Source of the DNA: Bradyrhizobium sp. WSM1743
Lineage (GTDB): Bacteria; Pseudomonadota; Alphaproteobacteria; Rhizobiales; Xanthobacteraceae
Direction of reading: 5' to 3'
Assembly (NCBI RefSeq): GCF_000473065.1
Contig: NZ_AXAZ01000001.1
Coordinates: 248,001-312,000, forward strand
Length of the DNA: 64,000 bases
Shown here: one piece after another, positions 32,886-41,419 of the stretch
Layout: each line of letters opens with the position of its first letter
How positions within the stretch are numbered: position 1 is the stretch's first letter
Position numbers and translations under genes: made by a program
The notes under the pieces: model-generated
Told to the model about the DNA's origin: nothing
What the model saw: the letters and a program-made list of their open reading frames with translations, nothing else
Database searches by the model: none

Positions 32886-32920
32886 CGCTCAATCCTTGTG
32901 CGTCGCACAAGGATTGAGCG
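32886..32920. promoter_or_regulatory. 35-bp perfect palindrome upstream of narK, paired NtrC-like sites
   Basis: CGCTCAATCCTTGTGC and GCACAAGGATTGAGCG are perfect inverse complements separated by GTC. Each arm is a GCAC-N7-GaGC variant of the NtrC dyad. The right arm differs by a single base from the proximal site before nrtA. Its first base lies 108 bases from the narK sigma-54-like promoter, exactly the nrtA spacing. It is upstream of the promoter, so a DNA enhancer fits better than an RNA element. Confidence 0.65.
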
Positions 32921-33012
32921 GATCGCAAATTTAGCGTGCGGAAAAGCCCTGCAAATAATTCGGGCGGTACGAATAACGCCCTGAAATCCCTGTATTTCCA
33001 GTGAGCGCGCAA

Positions 33013-33029
33013 CTGGCACGGAAATTGAA
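33013..33029 (+). promoter_or_regulatory. Sigma-54-like promoter for narK-bjgb-flp-nasC
   Basis: CTGGCACGGAAATTGAA matches YTGGCACG-N4-TTGCW except for GA in place of GC at -12, the same deviation as in the nrtA promoter. Transcription would start near 33040, giving a leader of about 138 nucleotides. Confidence 0.6.
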
Positions 33030-33177
33030 GCGTGTTTGCGCGACGCCAACGACGACGTCCCTCAACATCATCAATCAGCATCGTGAACTCGCCACCGGGG
33101 TGAAGCCTCGGAGCGCGCCTCCGTGGCCGGAGGTTGAGCCTGCAACGACGCAGCGGTGAGCTTAGAAGGGATACTCA

Positions 33178-34557
33178 ATGACGAAGAATCCTACTTGGAT
33201 TTCAGACTGGCGCCCCGAAGATGAGGCGTTCTGGAATGCGACTGGCAAGACCATCGCGCGGCGCAACCTGATCTGGTCGATCGTGGCCGAACATATCGGC
33301 TTTTCGGTCTGGCTGATCTGGAGCATCGTCACCACCAAGCTGCCGCAGGCTGGCTTCCACTACTCCACCGACCAGTTGTTCCAGCTCGTCGCGGTGCCGG
33401 GCCTGATCGGCGCCCTGATGCGCTTTCCCTATACCTTCGCGGTGACGACCTTCGGTGGCCGCAACTGGACCATCTTCAGCGCGGCGATCCTGTTCATTCC
33501 GACCTTGTCGCTTGCCTATTTCGTCAGCCAGCCCGACACGCCGTTCTGGCTGATGCTGCTGATCGCCTCGACCGCGGGTCTCGGCGGCGGCAATTTCGCC
33601 TCCAGCATGACCAACATCTCGTTCTTCTTTCCCGACCGGATGAAGGGGTGGGCGCTGGGACTGAACGCGGCCGGCGGCAATATCGGCGTCTCCAGCGTGC
33701 AGCTGCTGACCCCGATCCTGATGACGCTCGCCGTCTTCAACCTGTTCCAGGCGACGCCCGTCGACGGCATCTATCTCCAGAATGCCGGCCTGATGTGGAT
33801 GCTGCCGATCGCGATCGCGGTGTTCGGCGCGGTGTTCTTCATGAACAACCTCACCACTGCGAAATCGTCGGTGAAGAACCAGCTCGCGATCGTCAAGCGC
33901 AAGCACACCTGGATCATGGCGTATCTCTATATCGGTACGTTCGGGTCCTTCATCGGCTACTCCGCCGCGTTCCCGCTGCTGCTCAAGACGCAGTTCCCCA
34001 CCGTGACGATCTCGATCGCCTTCCTCGGCCCGCTGGTCGGGTCGCTGTCGCGTCCGCTCGGCGGCTGGCTCGCAGACCGGGTCGGCGGCTCCATCATCAC
34101 GTTCTGGAATTTCATCCTGATGGCGGGCGCCACGGTCGGCGTGCTCTACTTCGTCGGGCAGAAGGATTTCATCGGCTTCATGTCGATGTTCCTGATCCTG
34201 TTCGTGACAACGGGTATCGGCAATGGCTCGACCTACCGCATGATCCCCTCGATCTTCCGCGAGGAGAATCTGTTCAAGGTGCGGGGCAAGGGCGATGCGG
34301 CACGCGCGCTGGCGCTCAAGACCGCGAGCATCGAGAGCGGCGCGGCGGTTGGCTTCATCGGCGCGATCGGTGCCGTCGGCGGCTATCTGATCCCGAGCGG
34401 TTTCGGCAAGTCGATCGCCATGACCGGCGGGCCGCAGCTCGCGCTCGTGATCTATCTCGCCTTCTACGCCTCCTGCCTCGCTCTGACCTGGTGGTTCTAC
34501 CTGCGTCGCAGCCCGCAGGGTGAAGGCGCGCCAAGCCTCGCCGAGGCGCGTGTGTGA
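33178..34557 (+). CDS. narK: Nitrate/nitrite transporter NarK (major facilitator superfamily)
   Basis: The 459-residue protein has 12 predicted membrane segments and both nitrate-signature glycine-rich helices: TAGLGGGNFASSMTNISFFF and TTGIGNGSTYRMIPSIF. RNWTIFSAA and SRPLGGWLADRVGG are further family features. It would import nitrate and/or export nitrite. The ATG has AGAAGGGA upstream. It is the first gene of the four-gene operon known from Bradyrhizobium, in which the transporter, haemoglobin, flavoprotein and assimilatory reductase work together. Confidence 0.95.
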   Translation: MTKNPTWISDWRPEDEAFWNATGKTIARRNLIWSIVAEHIGFSVWLIWSIVTTKLPQAGFHYSTDQLFQLVAVPGLIGALMRFPYTFAVTTFGGRNWTIFSAAILFIPTLSLAYFVSQPDTPFWLMLLIASTAGLGGGNFASSMTNISFFFPDRMKGWALGLNAAGGNIGVSSVQLLTPILMTLAVFNLFQATPVDGIYLQNAGLMWMLPIAIAVFGAVFFMNNLTTAKSSVKNQLAIVKRKHTWIMAYLYIGTFGSFIGYSAAFPLLLKTQFPTVTISIAFLGPLVGSLSRPLGGWLADRVGGSIITFWNFILMAGATVGVLYFVGQKDFIGFMSMFLILFVTTGIGNGSTYRMIPSIFREENLFKVRGKGDAARALALKTASIESGAAVGFIGAIGAVGGYLIPSGFGKSIAMTGGPQLALVIYLAFYASCLALTWWFYLRRSPQGEGAPSLAEARV

Positions 34558-34567
34558 GCACGACCAC

Positions 34568-34584
34568 TTGGCACGAATGTCGCT
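34568..34584 (+). promoter_or_regulatory. Possible internal sigma-54-like promoter before the haemoglobin gene
   Basis: TTGGCACGAATGTCGCT matches the -24 element perfectly and has GC at -12 with 10-base spacing; the -12 element is TCGC for TTGC. It could give extra expression of bjgb-flp-nasC. A match of this quality can also arise by chance, and it overlaps a repeat-like hairpin. Confidence 0.35.
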
Positions 34585-34585
34585 T

Positions 34586-34603
34586 CTCCCCGTACGCGGG
34601 GAG
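34586..34603. terminator. Short hairpin between narK and the haemoglobin gene
   Basis: CTCCCCG and CGGGGAG form a 7-bp stem with a TACG loop 28 bases after the narK stop. It may be a fragment of the repeat type seen at 40200. It lacks a T-run and could stabilise the narK mRNA 3' end. Confidence 0.4.
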
Positions 34604-34686
34604 GAGTCTCTCTGATGACGTTTGACCCATGAACTTTTTCCGCAATGGCGCGGACGAAGGCAGACCGAAACAGACAGGAGAACATT

Positions 34687-35115
34687 ATGACGCCCGAACA
34701 GATCACGCTCATTCAGCAGAGCTTTTCCAAGGTCGCGCCGATATCGGAGCAGGCTGCGGTGCTGTTCTACGATCGTCTGTTCGAGGTGGCTCCGTCCGTG
34801 CGCGCGATGTTTCCCGAGGACATGACCGAGCAGCGCAAGAAGCTGATGGGCATGCTCGCCGCCGTGGTCGGCGGCCTGTCGAATCTCGAGACGATTCTTC
34901 CTGCGGCCTCGGCGCTCGCCAAGCGCCACGTCGCCTACGGCGCCACGGCCGAGCACTATCCCGTGGTCGGCGCGACCTTGCTGTGGACCCTGGAGACGGG
35001 ACTTGGCGAGGCCTGGACGCCCGAGCTCGCCACCGCCTGGACCGACGCCTACGGCGTGCTGTCCGGCTACATGATTTCCGAGGCCTACGGCGCGCAGGCG
35101 CAGGCTGCCGAATAG
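34687..35115 (+). CDS. bjgb: Single-domain haemoglobin (NO-detoxifying)
   Basis: ATG at 34687 has ACAGGAGAAC upstream and gives 142 residues; an earlier in-frame start is not needed. The globin fold aligns with the haem domain of E. coli flavohaemoglobin: B10 Tyr28 (LFYDRLF), E7 Gln49 and proximal F8 His81 (KRHVAYG). The C-terminal reductase domain is absent. The FAD protein encoded next is a plausible electron donor. It would scavenge nitric oxide produced during nitrate/nitrite reduction in the cytoplasm, as proposed for Bjgb in Bradyrhizobium. Confidence 0.93.
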   Translation: MTPEQITLIQQSFSKVAPISEQAAVLFYDRLFEVAPSVRAMFPEDMTEQRKKLMGMLAAVVGGLSNLETILPAASALAKRHVAYGATAEHYPVVGATLLWTLETGLGEAWTPELATAWTDAYGVLSGYMISEAYGAQAQAAE

Positions 35116-35125
35116 GAGATGCCTT

Positions 35126-36343
35126 GTGAGTGAACCGCTGGTCATCGTCGGTAACGGTATGGCGGCCGCGCGTCTGGTCGACGAGCTCGCCAAGACCGCG
35201 CTCGGCCGCTACGCGGTCGCCGTGATCGGCGAAGAGCCGCGGCTCGCTTACAATCGCGTGCTGCTCTCCTCCGTGCTGGCCGGCGAGACCGGCTCGCATG
35301 AGATCGAGCTGAGGCCGGCCGACTGGTGGCGCCATCGCGGCGTCACGGTGCGCTATGGCTATCGCGTCACTGAGATCGATGTCGGCCGCCGCGAGCTCAA
35401 GATCGCCGGCGAGGAGAGCATGGAATATTCCAAGCTCGTGCTCGCCACGGGATCGACGCCGCTGCGGCTCAACGTGCCGGGCGCCGATCTTGCCGGCGTG
35501 CACACCTTTCGCGATACCCGCGATGTCGACCTGCTGCTGACGCTGGCTGCAGCGAAGAAGCGCGTCGTCGTGGTTGGTGGCGGCCTGCTCGGACTTGAGG
35601 CTGCCTACGGCCTCGCCAAGGCCGGCGCGCCGGTGACGCTGCTGCATCTGATGGACCGGCTGATGGAACGTCAGCTTGATGGGCCGGCCGCCGATCTGCT
35701 CAAGACGCTGGTCGAGCGCAAGGGCATCCGCATCCTGCTCAACGCCAGCACGAAGTGCATCCATGGCGACGGTCACGTCGAGGCCGTCGAGCTCGCCGAC
35801 GGCAGCCGCATCGAGGCCGATGCGGTGATCTTCGCCGCCGGCATCAAGCCGAACGTCGCGCTGGCGAAAGAGGCGGGGATTGCGGTCAATCGCGGCGTCG
35901 TGGTCAACGACGTGATGCAGACCTCCTCGTCCGACATTTTCGCGCTCGGCGAATGCGCCGAGCATCGTGGCACCTGCTATGGCCTGGTCGAGCCCGCCTA
36001 TGAGCAGGCGCGCGTGCTGGCGCGGCATCTCGCCGGCCGCCCCGCCGCCTATCAGGGCAGCGTGGTCTCGACCAACCTCAAGGTCTCCGGCGTCAGCGTG
36101 TTCTCCGCCGGCGACTTCATGGGCGGGGACGGCAGCGAAAGCCTCGTGCTGTCTGACCGCAGGCGCGGCACCTACAAGAAGCTCGTCATCGCCGACGGCC
36201 GGCTCACCGGGGCCGTGCTGATCGGCGATACCGTCGATGCGCTATGGTATCTCGAGCTGATCCGCAACCGCGACAAGGTCGCGGCGATCCGCACCGACAT
36301 GATGTTCGGCCGCGCGCTTGCGCAGTCTTCGAAAGCGGCTTGA
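35126..36343 (+). CDS. flp: FAD/NAD(P)H-dependent flavoprotein reductase of the nitrate assimilation operon
   Basis: Translation starts at GTG 35126 with AGGAGATG upstream, 10 bases after the haemoglobin stop, and gives 405 residues. The protein has two Rossmann motifs (VIVGNGMAAARLVDEL at the N-terminus and VVVVGGGLLGLEAAYGLAK near 147) and FALGECAEH, like the FAD domain of NirB. It has no siroheme or Fe-S segment. It would pass electrons from NAD(P)H to NasC and possibly to the haemoglobin. Confidence 0.93.
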   Translation: MSEPLVIVGNGMAAARLVDELAKTALGRYAVAVIGEEPRLAYNRVLLSSVLAGETGSHEIELRPADWWRHRGVTVRYGYRVTEIDVGRRELKIAGEESMEYSKLVLATGSTPLRLNVPGADLAGVHTFRDTRDVDLLLTLAAAKKRVVVVGGGLLGLEAAYGLAKAGAPVTLLHLMDRLMERQLDGPAADLLKTLVERKGIRILLNASTKCIHGDGHVEAVELADGSRIEADAVIFAAGIKPNVALAKEAGIAVNRGVVVNDVMQTSSSDIFALGECAEHRGTCYGLVEPAYEQARVLARHLAGRPAAYQGSVVSTNLKVSGVSVFSAGDFMGGDGSESLVLSDRRRGTYKKLVIADGRLTGAVLIGDTVDALWYLELIRNRDKVAAIRTDMMFGRALAQSSKAA

Positions 36344-36344
36344 T

Positions 36345-39047
36345 ATGACGGCCATCGATCCAAACCTCCGCACCACCAAAACGACCTGCCCCTATTGCGG
36401 AGTCGGTTGCGGCGTGCTGGCGACGCCCGACGGCAAGGGTGGTGCGGCGATCGCAGGCGATCCCGACCATCCCGCCAATTTCGGCCGGCTGTGCTCGAAG
36501 GGCTCGGCGCTCGGCGAGACCGTCGGGCTGGAGAGCCGGCTGCTCTATCCGATGATCCGATGCAAGGGCGTGCTGGAGCGGGTCGCCTGGAGCGATGCGC
36601 TCGATCACGTCGCCCATCGCATGCAGCACATCGTGGCGCGCGACGGCGCCGATGCGGTTGCGTTCTATCTCTCCGGCCAGCTCCTCACCGAGGACTATTA
36701 CGTCGCCAACAAGCTGATGAAGGGCTTTGTCGGCACGGCCAACGTCGACACCAATTCGCGGCTCTGCATGTCGTCCTCGGTCGCCGGTCATCGCCGCGCC
36801 TTCGGCGCCGATACTGTGCCCGGCTGCTACGAGGATCTCGACCAGGCTGACTTGCTCGTCTTCGTCGGCTCGAATGCAGCCTGGTGCCATCCGGTTCTGT
36901 TCCAGCGCATGCTGAAGAACCGTGGGGAGCGCGGCGCGCGCATGATCGTGATCGATCCGCGCCGCACCGACACCGCCAGCGACGTCGATCTGTTCCTCGG
37001 CCTCAAGCCAGGCACTGATACCGCGCTGTTCTCGGGCTTGTTCGTCCATCTCGCCGACAACGGCGCGCTGGACCGGGACTATATCGCGCAGAACACCAGC
37101 GGTTTCGACGACGCGCTGGCGCGCGCGCGCAACATCGCCGGCAGCGTCGCTGCGACGGCGCTCGCCACGGGCCTGTCCGAGCAGGACGTCGCCACCTTCT
37201 TCAAGATGTTCCGTGACACCGAGAAGGTCGTCACGCTCTATTCGCAAGGAGTCAACCAGTCGGCTCAGGGCACCGACAAGGTCAACGCCATCCTGAACTG
37301 CCATCTTGCGACGGGGCGCATCGGCAAACCCGGTGCCTCGCCGTTCTCGCTCACCGGCCAGCCTAACGCGATGGGCGGCCGCGAGGTCGGCGGCCTCGCC
37401 AATATGCTTGCCGCCCATATGGGTTTCACGCCGCCCGACATCGATCGTGTCAGGCGGTTCTGGAAGGCTCCGCGCATTGCCACTCATGAGGGGCTGAAGG
37501 CGGTGCAATTGTTCGAGGCGATCAACCGCGGCGAGGTCAAGGCGCTGTGGGTGATGGGCACCAACCCGGCGGTGTCGCTGCCAGATGCCGACATGGTTCG
37601 CGATGCGTTGAAGAAGCTCGAGCTGTTCGTGGTCTCCGAGAACGTGCTCTCCAACGATACGGTCGAGGCCGGCCCGCATGTGCTGCTGCCCGCGCTCGCC
37701 TGGGGCGAGAAGTCGGGCACGGTGACCAATTCCGAGCGGCGCATCTCGCGCCAGCGCTCGTTCCTGCCGGCGCCGGGCGAGGCACGCCCCGATTGGTGGA
37801 TCTTGAGCGAGACTGCAAAGCGCCTCGGCTTCGGCGACAGTTTTAATTACAAATCCGCCGCCGATATCTTCCGCGAGCATGCCGCGCTGTCGGCCTTCGA
37901 GAACGGCGGCAGCCGCGATTTCGACATCGGTGCGCTGACCTCGTTGTCCGACGAAGCCTTCGATGGTTTGAAGCCGGTGCAGTGGCCGGCGCGCGAAGGC
38001 GGAATGCCCAGCGAACGCTTCTTCGCGCAAGGCGGCTTCTTCACCAATGACGGCAAGGGCCGCTTCGTCGCGCCGGAGGTGCCGGCGCTGCGCGGCGAGA
38101 CCGGTCCGTCGCGTCCCCTGCGGCTCAACACCGGGCGCATCCGCGACCAGTGGCACACCATGACGCGCACCGGCCTCAGCCAGCGGCTGGGCGCGCATCT
38201 GCCCGAGCCGTTCGTCGAGATTCATCCCGACGACGCCAGCAAATACGGCATCGCCCATGATGGCTATGCGAGGATCACCACCGATTACGGCCAGTGCATC
38301 CTGAAGGTTGTCGTCAGCGAGCGGCAGCAGCGCGGTACGCTGTTCGTGCCGATCCACTGGAGCGCGATGAACACCTCGCATGGCCGCGTCGGCGCGCTGG
38401 TGCAGTCCTTCACCGATCCGTTCTCGGGGCAACCGGAATCCAAAGCCACGCCGGCTGCGATCGCGCCTTACGAATTCGTCTTCCGCGGCTTCGCGCTGTC
38501 GCGCAAGCAGCTCGACCTGCCGTCGAACCTGTTGTGGACCCGCGTCACGGTCGCCGGCGGCTTCGGCTACCTCTTCGCCGACAACGCAGATCTTTCGCGC
38601 TGGCCCGCCTGGCTGGACAACGTCGCCGGCGAGGATGTCGCGGAGTACCGCGACTTCGGTGGCGGCGTCTATCGGGCGGCCTCGTTCGCTGGCGACCGTA
38701 TCGAGACCTGCCTGTTCGTCGGCCCCGCGCACGATGCCGGCGATTGGGAGGTGGTGAAGGGCCTGTTCGTGGCCGATCAGGTCACCGACGATCAGCGCCG
38801 CATGCTGCTATCGGGCAAGTCCAGCGAAGGCGCGGCCTCGACCGGCCCGATCGTCTGCGCCTGCTTCGGCGTCGGCCGCGGCACAATCTGCGACACCATC
38901 GCTGGCGGCGCACGCACCGCCGCCGAGATCGGCGCCAAGCTCAAGGCCGGCACCAATTGCGGCTCCTGCATCCTCGAGCTGAAGCGGTTGATTGCGGCGA
39001 CGGAAGTGGCGGTGAAGCAGGTGAAGGTCGCAAGCGTGGCGGGGTAG
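36345..39047 (+). CDS. nasC: Assimilatory nitrate reductase catalytic subunit
   Basis: ATG at 36345 begins one base after the flp stop and gives 900 residues. The N-terminal [4Fe-4S] site is CPYCGVGC with Cys15, Cys18, Cys22 and Cys50. The molybdopterin-bis-MGD binding domains follow (NTSGFDDAL region, QGVNQSAQGTDKVNAILNCH, TGQPNAMGGREVGGLAN). A C-terminal BFD-like [2Fe-2S] domain carries IVCACFGVG and AGTNCGSCILELKRL, typical of NasC/NasA. It reduces nitrate to nitrite in the cytoplasm. No nitrite reductase gene is in the window. Confidence 0.96.
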   Translation: MTAIDPNLRTTKTTCPYCGVGCGVLATPDGKGGAAIAGDPDHPANFGRLCSKGSALGETVGLESRLLYPMIRCKGVLERVAWSDALDHVAHRMQHIVARDGADAVAFYLSGQLLTEDYYVANKLMKGFVGTANVDTNSRLCMSSSVAGHRRAFGADTVPGCYEDLDQADLLVFVGSNAAWCHPVLFQRMLKNRGERGARMIVIDPRRTDTASDVDLFLGLKPGTDTALFSGLFVHLADNGALDRDYIAQNTSGFDDALARARNIAGSVAATALATGLSEQDVATFFKMFRDTEKVVTLYSQGVNQSAQGTDKVNAILNCHLATGRIGKPGASPFSLTGQPNAMGGREVGGLANMLAAHMGFTPPDIDRVRRFWKAPRIATHEGLKAVQLFEAINRGEVKALWVMGTNPAVSLPDADMVRDALKKLELFVVSENVLSNDTVEAGPHVLLPALAWGEKSGTVTNSERRISRQRSFLPAPGEARPDWWILSETAKRLGFGDSFNYKSAADIFREHAALSAFENGGSRDFDIGALTSLSDEAFDGLKPVQWPAREGGMPSERFFAQGGFFTNDGKGRFVAPEVPALRGETGPSRPLRLNTGRIRDQWHTMTRTGLSQRLGAHLPEPFVEIHPDDASKYGIAHDGYARITTDYGQCILKVVVSERQQRGTLFVPIHWSAMNTSHGRVGALVQSFTDPFSGQPESKATPAAIAPYEFVFRGFALSRKQLDLPSNLLWTRVTVAGGFGYLFADNADLSRWPAWLDNVAGEDVAEYRDFGGGVYRAASFAGDRIETCLFVGPAHDAGDWEVVKGLFVADQVTDDQRRMLLSGKSSEGAASTGPIVCACFGVGRGTICDTIAGGARTAAEIGAKLKAGTNCGSCILELKRLIAATEVAVKQVKVASVAG

Positions 39048-39080
39048 GCGCGACGTTCGGTCGTCGCCGCATAGTCTGCT

Positions 39081-39181
39081 GTCATCGCCCGGCTTGACCG
39101 GGCGATCCAGTACTCCGAGACGTCTGTGGTTCACCGAGAAGCTGCGGCGTACTGGATTCCCCGCCTTCGCGGGGAATGACA
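39081..39181. repeat. Palindromic repeat, family E
   Basis: GTCATCGCCCGGCTTGACCGGGCGAT at the left, followed by CCAGTACTCCGAGA and then GCGTACTGGATTCCCCGC with a terminal GCGGGGAATGAC, forms a long imperfect hairpin (CCAGTAC pairs with GTACTGG). Cited parts are fragments of a 101-base unit. It lies just after nasC. Confidence 0.75.
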
Positions 39182-39261
39182 GTGGGGCGAGGAGCCATGC
39201 CTTCCGTCCCAATCGACGCGACCGCGATTGTGCCTTATGTTGCTGCGCTCTTCCCCTCGAC

Positions 39262-40176
39262 ATGCTCACAACAACAATGATGTACCTGGAAACGCCGCCG
39301 CGCCTGGTCGAGACCAGGCTCTTCTCCGCGATGCCCGACAAGTTCCGCCGCAAGGGCGTGCGGACCGATTGGGCCGACGCCAACCGGCCGGGCATTGCGA
39401 CCGACAGCTTCATCGAGGGGCCATCCTTCGACCGGGACGGCCATCTCTATATCGTCGACATTCCCTTCGGCCGTATCTTCCGTATCGCGCCCGATGGCGA
39501 ATGGTCGCTCGTTATCCAATACGAGGGCTGGCCGAATGGACTGAAGATCGCAGCCGACGGCAGCATCCTGGTGGCCGATTACATGCACGGCATCATGGAG
39601 CTCGATGTCAAGGCCGGCCGGATCAAGCCCATCCTGACCGCGCGCAATTCGGAATCGTTCCGCGGCTGCAACGACCTGCATGTAGCGTCGAACGGCGACA
39701 TCTATTTCACCGACCAGGGCCAGACCGGATTGCATGATCCCAGCGGCCGGGTCTATCGCCTCGCATCGAATGGTCGGCTCGATTGCCTGATCGACACCGG
39801 CATCAGTCCGAACGGCCTGGTGCTCGACCCAACCGAAACCGTGCTGTTCGTCGCGATGACGCGCGACAATGCGGTCTGGCGGCTGCCGTTCATGAAGGAC
39901 GGCAGCGTGTCCAAGGTCGGCCGCTTCTGCTCGCTGTTCGGCACCAGCGGTCCCGACGGCCTGACCATGGATGCCAAGGGTCGCCTGTTCGTCGGCCACG
40001 CCTCGCTCGGCCACGTCTTCGTATTCGCGCCCAACGGCGAACTGATCGCGCGGATCAGGTCCTGCGCGGGGCCGAATTGCACCAATGTCGCGATCGGTGG
40101 CGCAAGCAGGGATCGGCTCTATATCACGGAGTCGTTGACCGGCAGCGTGCTGGTGGCGGATATCGGAGAACTCTAG
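39262..40176 (+). CDS. SMP-30/gluconolactonase-family protein (intact copy)
   Basis: Starts at 39262, 39277 or 39280 are all possible and none has a clear ribosome site; from 39262 the product is 304 residues. The six-bladed propeller is indicated by repeated segments such as GPSFDRDGHLYIVDIPFGRI, GCNDLHVASNGDIYFTDQGQ and GPDGLTMDAKGRLFVGH. The glutamate, asparagine and aspartate positions would bind a divalent metal. Such enzymes hydrolyse sugar lactones in sugar-acid oxidation. The protein is not a close copy of the broken lactonase at 47464-48442. It follows nasC after a repeat and has no functional link to it. Confidence 0.87.
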   Translation: MLTTTMMYLETPPRLVETRLFSAMPDKFRRKGVRTDWADANRPGIATDSFIEGPSFDRDGHLYIVDIPFGRIFRIAPDGEWSLVIQYEGWPNGLKIAADGSILVADYMHGIMELDVKAGRIKPILTARNSESFRGCNDLHVASNGDIYFTDQGQTGLHDPSGRVYRLASNGRLDCLIDTGISPNGLVLDPTETVLFVAMTRDNAVWRLPFMKDGSVSKVGRFCSLFGTSGPDGLTMDAKGRLFVGHASLGHVFVFAPNGELIARIRSCAGPNCTNVAIGGASRDRLYITESLTGSVLVADIGEL

Positions 40177-40199
40177 CGCGCGAAAATCGTGAGCGGCTC

Positions 40200-40372
40200 T
40201 TCGCCTCTCCCCGCTTGCGGGCAGAGGCCGGAATTCGCGAGAGCAAATTCCGGGTGAGGGGGAGCCTCGCGAGTCCAGCTGTTGACGAACTTGCGGAAGC
40301 AGCCCCTCACCCCAACCCTCTCAGCGCGAGCGAAGCTCGTCGCGACCCCGTAAGAACGGGGACAGGGAGAAC
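40200..40372. repeat. Interspersed repeat, family F copy 1
   Basis: The segment contains TCTCCCCGCTTGCGGGCAGAG, GGAATTCGCGAGAGCAAATTCC, CCGGGTGAGGGGGAGCC, and near the end CCCCTCACCCCAACCCTCTC and GACCCCGTAAGAACGGGGAC. Several small inverted pairs make up a complex palindrome. The CTCACCC / GGGTGAGGGG pair is shared with the segment at 42409. It is non-coding and separates the lactonase and reductase genes. Confidence 0.65.
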
Positions 40373-40388
40373 CGACAACGGAGCGAAC

Positions 40389-41228
40389 ATGAACACAAAA
40401 CCCTTCGGCAAAACCAAGGCCAACGTTTCCGTCATCGGGCAGGGCACCTGGTATCTCGACCACGGCGACCGCAAGCGTGCGATCGCGGCGCTTCAGCGCG
40501 GGCTCGATCTCGGCATGACCCATATCGACACTGCCGAGATGTATGGCGATGCCGAGCTCGTCATTGCGGATGCGATTGCGGGCCGGCGCGACGAGGTGTT
40601 CCTCGTTTCAAAAGTGCTGCCGAGCAACGCCTCGCGCCGCGGCACCATCACCGCTTGCGAGCGCTCGCTGAAGCGGCTCAAGACCGACCGGCTCGACTGT
40701 TATCTCTTGCATTGGCGCGGTTCCTATCCGCTCGAGGACACCGTTGCCGCATTCGAGGAACTGGTGACATCAGGCAAGATCAAGTCCTGGGGCGTCTCCA
40801 ATTTCGATGCTGACGATCTCGACGAGATTTTCGCTGTCTCAGGCGCAAGCCGCATCGCCTGTAATCAGGTGCTCTATCATCTCAAGGAGCGCGCCATCGA
40901 GCATGCGGTGATCCCGTGGTGCGAGCGGCATGGCGTTGCCGTCGTCGCCTACTCACCGTTCGGCCATGATGATTTCCCCGCAAGCAGCAACAAGGGCGGC
41001 GCCGTGCTCGCGCGCCTCGCGGAGGCGCGTCGCGCGACGCCGCGTCAGGTCGCGCTGAGCTTCCTGACCCGTGCGACTACGGTGTTCGCGATCCCGAAGG
41101 CCTCATCTGCGGAACATGCCGGCGAAAATGCGGCGGCAGGCGATCTCGTGCTGACGAACGACGAAATCGCTGCGCTCGAGGTGGCGTTTCCGCGCGGGCC
41201 GAAGCCGCGTAGCCTGCCCATGCTGTAG
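40389..41228 (+). CDS. Aldo/keto reductase
   Basis: The 279-residue NAD(P)H-dependent oxidoreductase has the complete catalytic tetrad: Asp47 and Tyr52 in HIDTAEMYGD, Lys75 in FLVSKVLP and His108 in YLLHWRG. The cofactor-binding region near the C-terminus reads FAIPKASSAEHAGENA. It would reduce an aldehyde or ketone, or act in reverse. ATG 40389 has ACGGAGCG upstream. Placement after a lactonase suggests sugar or sugar-acid substrates, but this is weak context. Confidence 0.92.
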   Translation: MNTKPFGKTKANVSVIGQGTWYLDHGDRKRAIAALQRGLDLGMTHIDTAEMYGDAELVIADAIAGRRDEVFLVSKVLPSNASRRGTITACERSLKRLKTDRLDCYLLHWRGSYPLEDTVAAFEELVTSGKIKSWGVSNFDADDLDEIFAVSGASRIACNQVLYHLKERAIEHAVIPWCERHGVAVVAYSPFGHDDFPASSNKGGAVLARLAEARRATPRQVALSFLTRATTVFAIPKASSAEHAGENAAAGDLVLTNDEIAALEVAFPRGPKPRSLPML

Positions 41229-41419
41229 TGCACAACTGGCAATATTAACGGAGCATTGACGCGCGCGGCGATCAGCGCATATCGGCATCCTGTTTTCGGA
41301 AGTTGTGAAAGCGGCGCATTTATCGTTTTTTAGAGGCGCTCGATTCGCATTTTTCCCGAGTTCCAGCCGTGACCCCGCCGCCAGCCGCAGCCGCAAGGCT
41401 CGATAGTATTTCCGTGCCC

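Noticed and set aside
33202..35193. 663-residue open frame on the minus strand opposite narK and bjgb
   Set aside because: It is antisense to two genes with unmistakable motifs and has no ribosome site or domain of its own.
36204..38732. 842-residue open frame on the minus strand opposite nasC
   Set aside because: GC-rich codon bias leaves antisense frames open. The product is low-complexity Arg/Ala/Gly, while the plus strand encodes complete NasC motifs.
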